Under the pieces are notes generated by a model. The model had not been told where the DNA came from. It saw only the letters and a program-made list of their open reading frames with translations, and did no database searches. A stretch of DNA of 64,000 nucleotides, from contig CAVZQP010000002.1 of NCBI GenBank assembly GCA_963777485.1, forward strand, positions 1,418,695-1,482,694. Reading direction: 5' to 3'. The stretch is from Bog-473 sp963777485 (GTDB lineage Bacteria; Actinomycetota; Acidimicrobiia; Acidimicrobiales; RAAP-2). The position numbers and the translations under genes were made by a program. Every line of letters begins with the position of its first letter. Position 1 is the first letter of the stretch. This document shows positions 17,130 through 26,649 of this stretch, piece by piece.

Positions 17130-17768
17130 TTACCCCGAAGCCAATCGCGCCGTCAGGCGCGTCTTCACCGCGGGCCACTCATCCGCCACGATCGAGAACC
17201 GCGCCGACGTGCGCACCGTATCGTCCGAACCGGGCCGGTCGGCCCGCATGATCCCGTCGAGCTGGCCCCCGATGCGCTCGATCGCCGCCCACGAGCGCTT
17301 GTTGCGCACGTCGGTCTGGAGCGCGACCCGATGTACCTGCCACACCTCGAAGGCGTGCGTCATCATCAGCAACTTGGCCTCGGTGTTGACCGGCGAGCGC
17401 TGGACCGAGCCCGCGAGGAAGGTGAAGCCGATGTCGACGACGTCGGGCACGCCGTGCCGCTGCAGGGTCGCGCCGGGCGCGTACTGCCAGTAGGCCACCT
17501 CGCAAAAGCGTGTCGAGCCGACCACACGGTCGGGCTCGCCCGGCTCCCGGCCGCGCCGCACCGTCGCGAACGCCACGTGGGCCCCGCTGGCGACCTTGGC
17601 CATCGCATCGCGCACATACGCCACCATCTGTTCGGGGCCGTCAGGCACGATCGCCCACTGGTAACTGCTCCGGTCCTCGGACGTGGCCTCGACCAGTGCG
17701 GGCACATGGTCCTCGGACAGCGGCTCGAGCCGCACGTACGTGCCCTCCAACGTGAAGGGGTCAAGCAT
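17130..17768 (-). CDS. GNAT-family acetyltransferase (RimJ-like)
   Basis: A 212-residue acetyltransferase. It begins FTLEGTYVRLEPLSEDHVPAL, the usual N-terminus of the RimJ/RimL-like branch, contains TRFCEVAYWQYAPG and IGFTFLAGSVQRSPVNTEAKLLM at the acetyl-CoA site, and ends with HRVALQTDVRNKRSWAAIERIG. The start ATG 17768 overlaps the exporter stop by eight bases (ATGCTTGA), so it is coupled to the efflux gene upstream; a longer upstream frame would only repeat that gene. Pairing with a DHA2 exporter may point to detoxification of an amine, which is inference. Confidence 0.85.
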   Translation of the reverse strand: MLDPFTLEGTYVRLEPLSEDHVPALVEATSEDRSSYQWAIVPDGPEQMVAYVRDAMAKVASGAHVAFATVRRGREPGEPDRVVGSTRFCEVAYWQYAPGATLQRHGVPDVVDIGFTFLAGSVQRSPVNTEAKLLMMTHAFEVWQVHRVALQTDVRNKRSWAAIERIGGQLDGIMRADRPGSDDTVRTSARFSIVADEWPAVKTRLTARLASG

Positions 17769-19359
17769 GGGCGGCGGGAACCGCCACGTCCTCCTGGCCC
17801 GGCTGGCCCGCGGCGCCCGGCGACGGCGCGCCGGGGACGACGTAGTCACGCTGGCGCACGAGCGCCACCGCGCCCACCGCCCCGACGAACGCCACCACCG
17901 CGCCGATGGTCATGAGGTGGTTGAGCGTCGCCGAAAAGCCGACGTGATAGGCACTCGTGAGCGCAGCACGCGCGCCGGCGAACGGGATGTGCGTGGTCGC
18001 CTGCTGCACCTGTCCCGCGGACAGCGCCCCGTGGAGCGCCGATCCGCTGTGGCGCAGCACTTCGACCCCGTTCGCTGTCTTGTTCAGCGCCGCCGTCGTG
18101 TGGGCGATGATCTGGCTCTGGAACACCGCGCCCAGCACGGCGATCCCCGTCGCGATGCCGACCTGGCGGAACGTGTTGTTGGCGCCCGAGGCCATGCCGC
18201 TGCGCTGTGGCTGCACCACCGCAATGGCGCCGTTGGCCAGGGCCGGGTTGACCGTCCCGATCCCGATGCCGCACAGGATGAAACCGGGCAGCAGCACGGT
18301 CCATGCCGACGTCGGCGTCGTGCGGGACATGGCCAGCAGGCCGCCGGTAATGAACAGCATGCCGACACCCAGCAGATAGCGCGACTGCACCCGCACGAGC
18401 AGGCGGCCGGAAATGGGGGCTACCGCGAACGACAGGAGCGTCAACGGGAGAAACTTGATGCCTGCCGCCAGCGGGCTGAAGCCGAGGTCGTCCTGGATGT
18501 ACAGCGTCAGGTACAGGAACATGGCGAAGATCGACGCGGCGATCGTGAATGCGACGATCGAGAGGCCGGCGAAGGCGGGGATCTTGAACAAGCCCAGGTC
18601 GAGCATCGGCTCGCGGGCCAACTTCTCGTTGACGAAGAACGCGACCATCAGGGCACCCGAGGCGACGAGCAGCGTCACGATCGTGACGCTGCTCCAGCCG
18701 AGGTCGTTGCCCCGCACCAGCGCGAACACCAACGTGAAGAGGCTCCCCGAGAATGTGACGAAGCCGACCCAGTCGACCCGGTGCGGTTGCGCGTCCTTGG
18801 AACGGGCGATCTGGGTGAACGTGATGAAGATGGCGAGGACACCGATGGGCACGTTCACGAAGAAGATCCACCGCCAGCCCCAGGCGCTCGTGATCGCCCC
18901 GCCGATCAGCGGCCCGATGGCGACGGCGCCGCCGATGACCGCCCCGTAGATCCCGAACGCCGTGCCGCGGTCGCGTCCCACGAATGCATTGGCGATCAGC
19001 GCGAGCGATGTCGCGAACATGATCGCCCCACCGACGCCTTGCAGGCCGCGGCACAGGTTCAACATGAGCGGCGATGTCGACAGGCCGCACAGGAGCGATG
19101 CAACAGAAAAGACGGCGAGCCCACCGGCGAACACGTTGCGCCGCCCGTAGATGTCGCCGACGACGCCGGCGGTGAGCAAGAACGCCGCCAGAGTCAGTGA
19201 GTAAGCGTCGACCACCCACTGCAGGTCGGAGAAGCTCGCGTTCAGCGAGCGCTGGATGTCGGGCAGCGCGACGTTCACGACGGTGATGTCGAGCAGGAGC
19301 ATGAACGTCGCCGTGCAGACAGCGATCAGCGTCCACCATTTGCGATCGAGAGCGGCCAT
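17761..19359 (-). CDS. MFS drug exporter, DHA2 (EmrB/QacA) family
   Basis: A 532-residue transporter with 14 predicted membrane helices. Family motifs include LDITVVNVALPDIQRSL in TM1, motif A as GDIYGRRNVFAGG, and the antiporter motif C-like GPLIGGAITSAWGWRWIFFVNVPIG. It should export hydrophobic or cationic compounds by proton antiport at the cytoplasmic membrane. I chose ATG 19359 (MAALDRKWW), 44 bases from the divergent ABC-F start; an upstream in-frame start would cross that promoter. It is followed by an overlapping GNAT gene. No local regulator gene is seen, so substrate and control are unknown. Confidence 0.88.
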   Translation of the reverse strand: MAALDRKWWTLIAVCTATFMLLLDITVVNVALPDIQRSLNASFSDLQWVVDAYSLTLAAFLLTAGVVGDIYGRRNVFAGGLAVFSVASLLCGLSTSPLMLNLCRGLQGVGGAIMFATSLALIANAFVGRDRGTAFGIYGAVIGGAVAIGPLIGGAITSAWGWRWIFFVNVPIGVLAIFITFTQIARSKDAQPHRVDWVGFVTFSGSLFTLVFALVRGNDLGWSSVTIVTLLVASGALMVAFFVNEKLAREPMLDLGLFKIPAFAGLSIVAFTIAASIFAMFLYLTLYIQDDLGFSPLAAGIKFLPLTLLSFAVAPISGRLLVRVQSRYLLGVGMLFITGGLLAMSRTTPTSAWTVLLPGFILCGIGIGTVNPALANGAIAVVQPQRSGMASGANNTFRQVGIATGIAVLGAVFQSQIIAHTTAALNKTANGVEVLRHSGSALHGALSAGQVQQATTHIPFAGARAALTSAYHVGFSATLNHLMTIGAVVAFVGAVGAVALVRQRDYVVPGAPSPGAAGQPGQEDVAVPAAHA

Positions 19360-19403
19360 TGGCGGAGTGTACCGAGACAATGTTCCGGCTTGTACCATGT
19401 GCC

Positions 19404-21002
19404 GTGATCGTCGGCTCCAATCTCACCATCGAAATCGGCGACCGCACCCTCCTGACCGACGCGTCCTTCGTGGTGGGGGAGGGGGAGAAGGTCGGGCTCG
19501 TGGGCCGCAACGGGACCGGCAAGTCGTCCTTCATCTCGGTGCTGGTGGCCGAGCCCGGCCCCCAACTGCGCCACCGGGGCCACGTGCGGCTTCTCGGCTC
19601 CTTCGGCTATCTGCCCCAGGCTCCCGTGCCCGGAGGGTTGGGGCTCGAGCCCACCGGCTTCTCCCACATCCTCTCGGCTCGCGGGCTCGACGTCCTCGAC
19701 GAGGCCCTCAACGCAGCACGCAAGGCGCTGGCCGACGATCCCAGCGAAGCGCACATCGAGTTGTTCACCGACCTCCAGGACAAGTTCCAGACGAGCGGCG
19801 GCTACGAGGCCGAGGCGGTCATGGCGCGTCTCGCCGACGGCCTGGGCTTGCGACAAGAGCTCCTCTTCGAGGACATCGACGAGCTGTCGGGCGGCCAGCG
19901 CCGCCGGGTCGACCTGGTGCGCGTCCTGTTCCAAGAGCCCGAGCTGATGATCCTCGACGAGCCGACGAACCATCTCGACCGCTCGGCCAAGCGGTGGCTG
20001 CTCGACGAGCTGGCCCGCTTCCCCGGCGCGCTCCTCGTCGTCAGCCACGACCTCAAGCTGCTGGACCACTCCATCACCAAGGTGCTCCACATCTCGAACG
20101 AGCGCCTCACCGAGTGGAAGGGCAACTACTCCAAGTTCCAGGCCCAGCACGAGGCCGACCTGACCCAGCGCGAGCGCGCCTCTGAGCTCGAGCAGCGTGA
20201 GATCAAGCGCCTCAGCTCACTGGCCGACTCCATGCGGGCCAGCACGGAGAAGCGGGCGCGCAAGGCGAAACAGCTCGACAAGCGGGTCGAACGGATGGAG
20301 GCGACGCGGACCCGGGTCGACAAGCGGGAGCGGGCGAGCAAATTCAAGCTTCCGGTGCCGCCGCGCTCGGGTGCCGTCCCGCTCGAGGTCTCCAAGCTCG
20401 GCGTGCGTTACGGGAGCAACGACGTCCTCAGCAACGTCAACTTCCACGCAGGACGCGGCGACCACATCGTCGTCATCGGCCGCAACGGCGCGGGCAAGTC
20501 GTCGCTGCTGCGCTGCCTGGCCGCGGTGCAGGACCCCTCCAACGGCGTGGTCGAGCTCGGGGCCAACGTCGTCCTCGGCTACTTCGCGCAGGAGCACGAG
20601 CAGATCGACCCGACCCTGACCGCGCTGGCCAACGTGAGCGACGCGGTGCTCGCCCAGGAGAAGGACCGGCGTGCCCTGCTCGGTTCGTTCGGCCTGCCCT
20701 CCAAGGCGGCGGACCAGATGCCGGCGACGCTGTCGGGCGGCGAACGCGCCAAGCTCGGCCTGGCCATGCTCTCGGCCGGCGAGGCCAACGTGCTCCTGCT
20801 CGACGAGCCCACCAACAACCTCGACCCGTCGTCGATCACCGCGGTGGGGACGATGCTGGGCGAGTGGCCGGGCACCATCATCGCCGTGAGCCACGAGCGA
20901 GGCTTCGTCGAGGCGTTGCGCCCGACCTATTGCCTGCGTCTACCCGAGGAGCGCTACACCCACTGGCGCGAGGAGTACCTCGACGACGTCGAGATGCGCT
21001 AG
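19404..21002 (+). CDS. ABC-F family ATPase (ribosome-associated)
   Basis: A 532-residue soluble protein with two ABC ATPase domains and no membrane segment. Domain 1: Walker A GRNGTGKSS, signature LSGGQRRRVDL, Walker B MILDEPTNHLD. Domain 2: GRNGAGKSSLL, LSGGERAKLGL, LLLDEPTNNLD. The charged linker between them (RASELEQREIKRLSSL to RTRVDKRERASKFK) corresponds to the P-site tRNA-interacting motif of ABC-F proteins such as EttA, Uup and antibiotic-protection factors. GTG 19404 places the first strand correctly. It most likely acts on translating ribosomes; housekeeping function versus antibiotic protection cannot be separated here. Confidence 0.88.
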   Translation: MIVGSNLTIEIGDRTLLTDASFVVGEGEKVGLVGRNGTGKSSFISVLVAEPGPQLRHRGHVRLLGSFGYLPQAPVPGGLGLEPTGFSHILSARGLDVLDEALNAARKALADDPSEAHIELFTDLQDKFQTSGGYEAEAVMARLADGLGLRQELLFEDIDELSGGQRRRVDLVRVLFQEPELMILDEPTNHLDRSAKRWLLDELARFPGALLVVSHDLKLLDHSITKVLHISNERLTEWKGNYSKFQAQHEADLTQRERASELEQREIKRLSSLADSMRASTEKRARKAKQLDKRVERMEATRTRVDKRERASKFKLPVPPRSGAVPLEVSKLGVRYGSNDVLSNVNFHAGRGDHIVVIGRNGAGKSSLLRCLAAVQDPSNGVVELGANVVLGYFAQEHEQIDPTLTALANVSDAVLAQEKDRRALLGSFGLPSKAADQMPATLSGGERAKLGLAMLSAGEANVLLLDEPTNNLDPSSITAVGTMLGEWPGTIIAVSHERGFVEALRPTYCLRLPEERYTHWREEYLDDVEMR

Positions 21003-21022
21003 GGGCAGAGCCGCCGGCCGAT

Positions 21023-22654
21023 CTACACCCAGATCTGCGTCGGCCAGATCACGCCCTCGTCGAAGGCGACGGCCCTGGACCCGTTGGGAGTCTTCGGGTT
21101 CGCGAAGTTCTGCACTTTGGGGTTGGAGACAACCGCCCACGTGTCGCGGCCCAGCCACATGTAGGGCATGTCCTCGGCCAGGTACTGGTTGACCTTCTGG
21201 TACTGCTTCACCCGCGCCGCCTTCACGCCCGTCGTCCGTCCCGCGACCAGCGCGGTCTGGATCCGGGGGTCGACGTTGCGCGCCATGTTCAGCGCCAGAG
21301 GTCCCGAGGCCAGCTGCGTCGTCCACCAGACGTAGTTGAGGTCCGGGTCGACCGCCCCGAACTGGCGCCACAGGGTGGCCTGGTAGGTGCCGGCGAGCGC
21401 GTCGTTGATGAGGGTCGACTGGGCCAGTGTGTTGATGCTCACGCTCATGCCGGCCTGCTGGAACGCCTGCTGGAGGAACTGGGCCGCCCGCTGCACGTCC
21501 GAGTTGCTGGTCGCGTTCAGGTTGAAGGAGACCGAGCCCCCCTGCCTCTTTATCTGCGACACGAGCTTTGCCGCGCCGGACGGGTCGTACGTGGGGTACG
21601 CGGTGGATGTGTAGTACTCGCTGCCCGGGATGAACAGGCCGTGCATCGGTGCGTCGATGCCCTTGTTGATGACCTTGGAGAACTGGGCCTGGTTGATGCA
21701 CTTGGCCATGGCCTGACGCAGGGTCCTGTTGTTGAACGGCGATGCCGACGTGTTGAGCATGATGCACTGCACGGTGGGCTGGCCGATCACCTGGCCGGCG
21801 TTGTCGAAGTAGGCCCACTTCTTGTCGCCCCGGAACTGCTGGATGCTGGTCGGCGAGTTCGTGTGCATGAGGTCGATCTCGCCCGTGTCGAGCGCGGCCG
21901 CCCGCGCGTTGGGGTCGATGATCGGCTTGTACGTGATCTGGTTCAGATAGGGGTAGCCCTTACGCCAATAGTGCGGGTTCTTCGTCGCCGTCATGTGGCT
22001 GTTGGGGACCCACTCCTTGAACACGAACGGTCCCGTGCCGATGGGGTGCGAGGTGCCGTTGGGGTCGTTCAGCATGGCGGGCGCCGCGACGTACCCGGTC
22101 TGTGCCTGTGCGAAGTAATACGGCAACGGCTCCCAGGGCGTCTTCGTGGTGATGGTCACCGACATCGGACCGCTCACCGAGACGTCCTGGATGTTCGTGG
22201 CGAACGCAGGCCCGACCAATGCGGAGCTCGCCTGCTTCTCGAGGTTCAAGTGCAGCACGCTCGAGTCGAGCGCCGTGCCGTCGTGGAAGACGATGCCCGG
22301 CTTCAGAGTGATGGTGAACGAGGTGAAGTCGGCGTTCGACGTGATCGACTGCGCGAGATACGGCTCGACCTGGCCCTGCGCGTTCACGATCGCGATCGGG
22401 TCGAACACGGTGCGGCCGTAGAGGAAGCCGCCCTCGTCCCAGCGGGCCGACGTCGGGTCGAAGCCGCTCTCCTCGGTGTCGATGCCCATGGTCACGGACC
22501 CGCCCTGGACGGGCCTGCCCGTTGCGATCCCGTTTCGACCGGGCCCGTTCGTCAGCGAGGCGCCTGCGCCACCCTCGCCGCCGAGGACCGCGGCGCCGGC
22601 ACCCAGTGCCAATCCGCCCGCCAGGAATGACCGCCGATCAAACGACTTGGACAT
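21023..22654 (-). CDS. Tat-exported ABC transporter substrate-binding protein, family 5
   Basis: A 543-residue extracellular solute-binding protein of the peptide/nickel/opine (SBP family 5) class. The N-terminus FDRRSFLAGGLALGAGAAVLG carries a twin-arginine motif followed by a hydrophobic stretch, so export folded through Tat is expected; no lipobox cysteine is obvious. The body contains SITSNADFTSFTITLKPGIVFHDGT and HPIGTGPFVFKEW, which are SBP_bac_5 hallmarks. Neither permeases nor ATPases are adjacent, so it is an orphan that must work with a distant transporter. Ligand unknown. The ABC-F gene is convergent and the peroxiredoxin gene is divergent. Confidence 0.88.
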   Translation of the reverse strand: MSKSFDRRSFLAGGLALGAGAAVLGGEGGAGASLTNGPGRNGIATGRPVQGGSVTMGIDTEESGFDPTSARWDEGGFLYGRTVFDPIAIVNAQGQVEPYLAQSITSNADFTSFTITLKPGIVFHDGTALDSSVLHLNLEKQASSALVGPAFATNIQDVSVSGPMSVTITTKTPWEPLPYYFAQAQTGYVAAPAMLNDPNGTSHPIGTGPFVFKEWVPNSHMTATKNPHYWRKGYPYLNQITYKPIIDPNARAAALDTGEIDLMHTNSPTSIQQFRGDKKWAYFDNAGQVIGQPTVQCIMLNTSASPFNNRTLRQAMAKCINQAQFSKVINKGIDAPMHGLFIPGSEYYTSTAYPTYDPSGAAKLVSQIKRQGGSVSFNLNATSNSDVQRAAQFLQQAFQQAGMSVSINTLAQSTLINDALAGTYQATLWRQFGAVDPDLNYVWWTTQLASGPLALNMARNVDPRIQTALVAGRTTGVKAARVKQYQKVNQYLAEDMPYMWLGRDTWAVVSNPKVQNFANPKTPNGSRAVAFDEGVIWPTQIWV

Positions 22655-22812
22655 CGCAACCCCCCAAAGGTCTCTGTCTCCCGTGCCGGCGCTTGCCGGA
22701 CGCCGTGCGTCGGCAGGTTACAACTCTGTGACCGATTCTGGGTGGCGCCCGCGCCTATGGCACCCTGGGTCCCAAACCCCGACCCGTCCCCCTGAGCCCG
22801 AGGAGAACTCCA

Positions 22813-23295
22813 GTGACGATCGCAGTCGGCGACCGCATCCCCGATGTGAAGGTGTTCACGTTCAGCGACAAGGGCCCCGAGGCGACCACCACGGCCGAAG
22901 TCCTGGGCCAGGGCAAGGTGGTGCTCTTCGGCGTCCCCGGCGCCTTCACGCCGACCTGCTCGGACCACCACCTTCCCGGATTCGTGCTCCGGGCCGACGA
23001 GCTGCGAGCCAAGGGTGCCGAGAAGGTCGTGTGCGTCTCGGTGAACGACCCGTTCGTCATGGGCGCGTGGGGCCAGGACCAGAACGTCGGCAACAACGTC
23101 GTCATGCTGGCGGACGGCAACGGCGAGCTGGCCGAGGCGATGGGCCTCACCATGGACGGCACGGGCTTCGGTCTCGGCAAGCGCTCACAGCGCTTCGCCG
23201 CCATCCTCGACAACGGGGTCGTCTCGTGGCTCGCCGTCGAGCCCGGCCCCGGCCTCAAGGTGAGCTCGGCCGAAGAGGTGCTCGCCGCCCTCTGA
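22813..23295 (+). CDS. peroxiredoxin, Prx5 type
   Basis: A 160-residue thiol peroxidase. The segment PGAFTPTCSDHHLPGF contains the peroxidatic cysteine C49 in the TPTC context of the Prx5 group, and the fold continues with VVCVSVNDPFVMGAWG and VVMLADGNGELAEAMGL. The usual Prx5 start VGDRIPDV is at residue 5. There is no clear resolving cysteine, so it may use a 1-Cys mechanism with a thiol partner. GTG 22813 follows GAGGAG by eight bases. It should reduce hydrogen and alkyl peroxides in the cytoplasm. No redox partner gene is adjacent. Confidence 0.9.
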   Translation: MTIAVGDRIPDVKVFTFSDKGPEATTTAEVLGQGKVVLFGVPGAFTPTCSDHHLPGFVLRADELRAKGAEKVVCVSVNDPFVMGAWGQDQNVGNNVVMLADGNGELAEAMGLTMDGTGFGLGKRSQRFAAILDNGVVSWLAVEPGPGLKVSSAEEVLAAL

Positions 23296-23528
23296 GCCTG
23301 AGGCAATACCAACGCCGAAGCCAAGGACAACGCCAACCGCGAGAACGCAGCAATCCGGGTTGGCGCGCAGTTTCGCGCACAACGCGTCCACAACTGCGTA
23401 GTCCAAAGGACCCAAATTGACGCGCTCTAGTCCATATTTACCTGGATACGTTGCGTGGCCACCCTCACACTGGCCCTGCACGTTGCCTGACCCACAGGCG
23501 GCGCGGCGGACCGAGGGGGATCGGGGCA

Positions 23529-24620
23529 ATGGCGTTCGAGAAGCTGCGCGGCAAGAGGACGATCGCGCTCTTCGCCGGCACCTCGGCGGCCGTGCTCACG
23601 GCGACGCTCTTGGTGACACCCATCCTCTCGCCGGGCCCCGCGTCGGCCTCCTGGTACCAGCTCCACGCCCAGGCCAGGTTCAGGACGATGAAGCCGAACA
23701 ACCCCGCGCCGCCCTCCACGCCGCCTACGACGACGACCGCCCCGCCAACGACCACCACGACGACCGCGCCGCCCAGCACGACCACGACGACGTCAACCAC
23801 AACCACCACCAGCACGACCACGACCACGAGCCCGCCGACCAACAACACCACGACCTCCAAGAGCTGCCAGGGCAGCACGCCGCTGGGCCTCGGCGGCGCC
23901 TGGACGTGCACCTTCGACGACGAGTTCAACGGCCCGTCGCTCGACACGAACCTGTGGGCGCCCGAGCTCACGGCGCAGAACCTGTACGTGGCTGGGCCCG
24001 ACTGCTACGTGAACAACCCGAACACGATCTCGGAGTCCGGCGGCTACCTGAACCTCTCCGCGGTCAAGGTGCCGACGTTCAATTGCGTCGGCACCTACAC
24101 CTCCCAATACGAGACCGGCATGGTCACCACGCGCTCCCTGTTCACGCAGACCTACGGCGCGTTCGAAGTGAGGGCGAAGTTGCCGGCTTCAACCGCGCCC
24201 GGCCTGCAAGAGACGTTCTGGCTCTATCCGCAGAACCTCACGTACGGGAAGTGGCCGGCCTCGGGCGAGATCGATTTCGCCGAGTTCTACAGCCAGTACC
24301 CGAACCTCGACGTGCCGTACATCCACTACAACTACTCGAGCACCGACCCGAACGTGACGTCGTCCAACTGCAGCATCAACCCGTCGCAGTTCAACACCTA
24401 CGGCGTCGACTGGACACCGACGTCGATCACCGTCCTCTACAACGGGAACGTCTGCCTGACCGACTCCTGGCTCAACGGCCCGGCGCCGTTCAACCAACCG
24501 TTCTTCATCGCACTGACCCAGGCGCTCGGCCTCTCCGGCAGCAACGCCGTGAACGCCAACACGCCACTACCCGCCACCACGCAGATCGACTGGGTGCGGG
24601 CCTGGACGCCGGCCTCTTGA
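23529..24620 (+). CDS. secreted glycoside hydrolase family 16 protein with Thr/Pro linker
   Basis: A 363-residue extracellular enzyme. Residues 1-42 form a signal peptide ending PASASW; residues 60-110 are an extreme proline/threonine linker (TTTTTT runs); the catalytic domain begins about residue 112. The GH16 active-site motif GEIDFAEF places nucleophile E247, helper D249 and acid/base E252. GH16 enzymes cleave beta-1,3 or beta-1,4 glucans, agar or carrageenans; the substrate here is not determined. ATG 23529 is the first start that leaves the signal peptide intact. A paralogue with near-identical core lies at 38294, on the same strand, flanking the accessory stretch. Confidence 0.88.
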   Translation: MAFEKLRGKRTIALFAGTSAAVLTATLLVTPILSPGPASASWYQLHAQARFRTMKPNNPAPPSTPPTTTTAPPTTTTTTAPPSTTTTTSTTTTTSTTTTTSPPTNNTTTSKSCQGSTPLGLGGAWTCTFDDEFNGPSLDTNLWAPELTAQNLYVAGPDCYVNNPNTISESGGYLNLSAVKVPTFNCVGTYTSQYETGMVTTRSLFTQTYGAFEVRAKLPASTAPGLQETFWLYPQNLTYGKWPASGEIDFAEFYSQYPNLDVPYIHYNYSSTDPNVTSSNCSINPSQFNTYGVDWTPTSITVLYNGNVCLTDSWLNGPAPFNQPFFIALTQALGLSGSNAVNANTPLPATTQIDWVRAWTPAS

Positions 24621-24837
24621 GCCGCGCCTGACCTGCACACCTCACAGGGTTTCCCCCTGGAGAGACGGCCCCGCCCTGGCCCACATGGATCCGGGCTCGG
24701 GCGACGGCCGTCCTCCCACTTCCAGAGTGAAGAGATGTCCCTTGAGGAATGGTGTCTCCGTCCCGGCGTGCCGGAACCGTATGAACCCGCTGACTCTGCG
24801 AACTGGGCAGGCGGTGACACTTGGCTAGGTTCATGAT

Positions 24838-25233
24838 GTGTGGCCCCGAGTCGATGGCCTCCGTGCGTTCTCTCTCGGTAGCCCGGGCCCGATGCGGGAG
24901 CGCCTTACCGCGCTAAGCCTCAACGGCAACAAGGTGGCCACTGGCGACCTTCTGCAACGTGAGTACGCGGACCAGGGCGAGGATGTCGAACACGTCGGCG
25001 AGGTCCAAGTGTTACTTGGCCCGGATGGGCCCGTGGCGCGAGTAGAGATCACACGGGTCGAGACACATCGCTTCATCGACGTACCGTGGGAGTTCGCCTG
25101 CGACGAGGGCGAGGGGTCCACATCAATCGAGGATTGGAGAGAGGAACACCGGAGCTACTACGAGCAAGACGGGGTCATCGTCTCTGACGACTCCCTGTTC
25201 GTGTGCGTCTGGTTTCGGATCGTGGCGGACTGA
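24838..25233 (+). CDS. ASCH-domain protein
   Basis: A 131-residue protein. The segment LRAFSLGSPGPMRERLTALSLNGNKVATGDLL is followed by VARVEITRVETHRFIDVPWEFACDEGEGS and then WREEHRSYY, the arrangement of the ASCH fold (PUA-like) in which GxKxAT and the acidic G-E-G patch are conserved. ASCH proteins bind RNA or nucleosides; some are N4-acetylcytidine amidohydrolases. No more precise role can be given. The GTG start at 24838 has no clear Shine-Dalgarno and may be leaderless. It is the first gene inside the less GC-rich segment after the GH16 gene. Confidence 0.78.
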   Translation: MWPRVDGLRAFSLGSPGPMRERLTALSLNGNKVATGDLLQREYADQGEDVEHVGEVQVLLGPDGPVARVEITRVETHRFIDVPWEFACDEGEGSTSIEDWREEHRSYYEQDGVIVSDDSLFVCVWFRIVAD

Positions 25234-25238
25234 CGCGC

Positions 25239-25264
25239 AAAAAGGGCCCCAAAAAGGCCCCTTT
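25239..25264 (-). terminator. rho-independent terminator, probably shared
   Basis: GGGCC (25244-25248) pairs with GGCCC (25256-25260) around a seven-base loop. On the minus strand the stem is followed by TTTTT (25243-25239), suiting the DUF3089 gene that ends at 25355; the plus-strand side has only TTT but could serve the ASCH gene. Confidence 0.65.
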
Positions 25265-25354
25265 GCATGATGCTGCCCTTCCTTGACTTCCCGCAGGATA
25301 TCGGTCAGAACCGAATTCCGAAACCGTTCTTCAGGTCTGTCTCATTCGGAGGGA

Positions 25355-26572
25355 CTAGCGGCTGTAAGCAACCGATTCGACGCGGACGATCTGGACAAGA
25401 TTGCCAAGGGCCAAATTGACATCATCGAGGTGGAGTCCCCATCTGGGTCCGAGCACGGGCTGCACAATTGGTCGAGTGTCTTTGGGCCCAGCGATGTCCG
25501 TGGCCTGCAACCAGGTGGCACCGCCCGAGCTCTCGCACTGGGCGCCGTAGAGGTTTGGATAGGACACCCAGGGAGTTCGAACACTGTGCTTCGAGGTTCC
25601 TCCGTATTCAGGGGTGGAGCGAGAGCTCGGAAACGCTTTGGTCGGGAAGTAGGGAAGCAAGGCACCGGTCCCTCCAGCCAGCGCGGCGGGGTTCGTGCAG
25701 AGAACCGCTAGCCCGACGGTGGTGGTGGGCGAGAGACCGGACAATGCGCTGATGCTGGTGCCGACGCGACCAAAGAAACTGTTGGCGGGAGGTGGCGAGC
25801 TGAACGTCGAGTAGGCGACTACGCAGCCCGTCTGGACACTGGTCCGACAAGCCGGTATGTGGGCGAAGTCTCCGCCCACGACCTGACCGGTCGGCACGGT
25901 GACATTGCCGCCCATCAACAGCGCCGACACGAGCAGGTGACGCTCTTTGGGGTACGGATCGACCTCGCGTTTGATGAGTGCGATAAGAAGCGATGCGCCC
26001 TGGGAGTGCCCGATCAAGACGACGCCTCTGCCTTTGTTGTAATGGGCGAGGTAGTCGTTCCATGCAGAGAGCACGCCGAGGTACGCAATGGCGGCTGATC
26101 GAGGGCGGATCCCGTTGCTGATCGCCGAGAGAGTCAATTGGGGGTACATCGGGGCGTAAACCCGGCAGACCTGGGAGAAGCGGGAGGCCTGAGCCATAGC
26201 GACCGCTCGTTCTTGGGGATCGATGTGGAGGTTGGCGTTGGCAGTTGGCTGGGTGCTGACCGTCGGATATACGTAGAAGCAGTCGATGGGCGGATGCGTG
26301 GCTGGACGGGCCCGCTGGATGTACGTCGTCCCGTTCGCTCGGACCACTGTCGTCGTGAGATTGCTCGTGCACGGGTTATCCGACAATCCCGGACGGCACA
26401 GCCACACCGTCGAGGATGTAGAGGGGCTGGCGGCCACCACTTCGTTCCCCACTAGCTGAATTGCCCCAACGAAGCCCAGGATCATGGCTGTGGCGATCCC
26501 TACAAACAGGAATGCACGCTCGGCCGAGACCCGGATGCTGTGCCCTGGTCCGCCGTGGCGACGATTGGCCAT
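25355..26572 (-). CDS. DUF3089 alpha/beta hydrolase-like protein, membrane-anchored or secreted
   Basis: A 405-residue protein. An N-terminal hydrophobic helix (residues 20-42) acts as signal or anchor. The nucleophile elbow GHSQGA is at 188-193 (S190) in the order expected of DUF3089 esterases, with DCFYVYPTVSTQPTANANL near residue 97 as the family signature. Later segments FFGRVGTSISALSGL and CESSGGATWLQ are less conserved. Probably a surface lipase or esterase; substrate unknown. The start ATG 26572 was taken as the longest reasonable start with a proper signal region. The gene stands alone on the minus strand. Confidence 0.8.
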   Translation of the reverse strand: MANRRHGGPGHSIRVSAERAFLFVGIATAMILGFVGAIQLVGNEVVAASPSTSSTVWLCRPGLSDNPCTSNLTTTVVRANGTTYIQRARPATHPPIDCFYVYPTVSTQPTANANLHIDPQERAVAMAQASRFSQVCRVYAPMYPQLTLSAISNGIRPRSAAIAYLGVLSAWNDYLAHYNKGRGVVLIGHSQGASLLIALIKREVDPYPKERHLLVSALLMGGNVTVPTGQVVGGDFAHIPACRTSVQTGCVVAYSTFSSPPPANSFFGRVGTSISALSGLSPTTTVGLAVLCTNPAALAGGTGALLPYFPTKAFPSSRSTPEYGGTSKHSVRTPWVSYPNLYGAQCESSGGATWLQATDIAGPKDTRPIVQPVLGPRWGLHLDDVNLALGNLVQIVRVESVAYSR

Positions 26573-26649
26573 GACTCATCATGGCTGGTCCGAACAGTTT
26601 GCGGCGATCCGAATGTGCTCGGTCGCGGCGTTACGGGCTGGTCCTTTGA

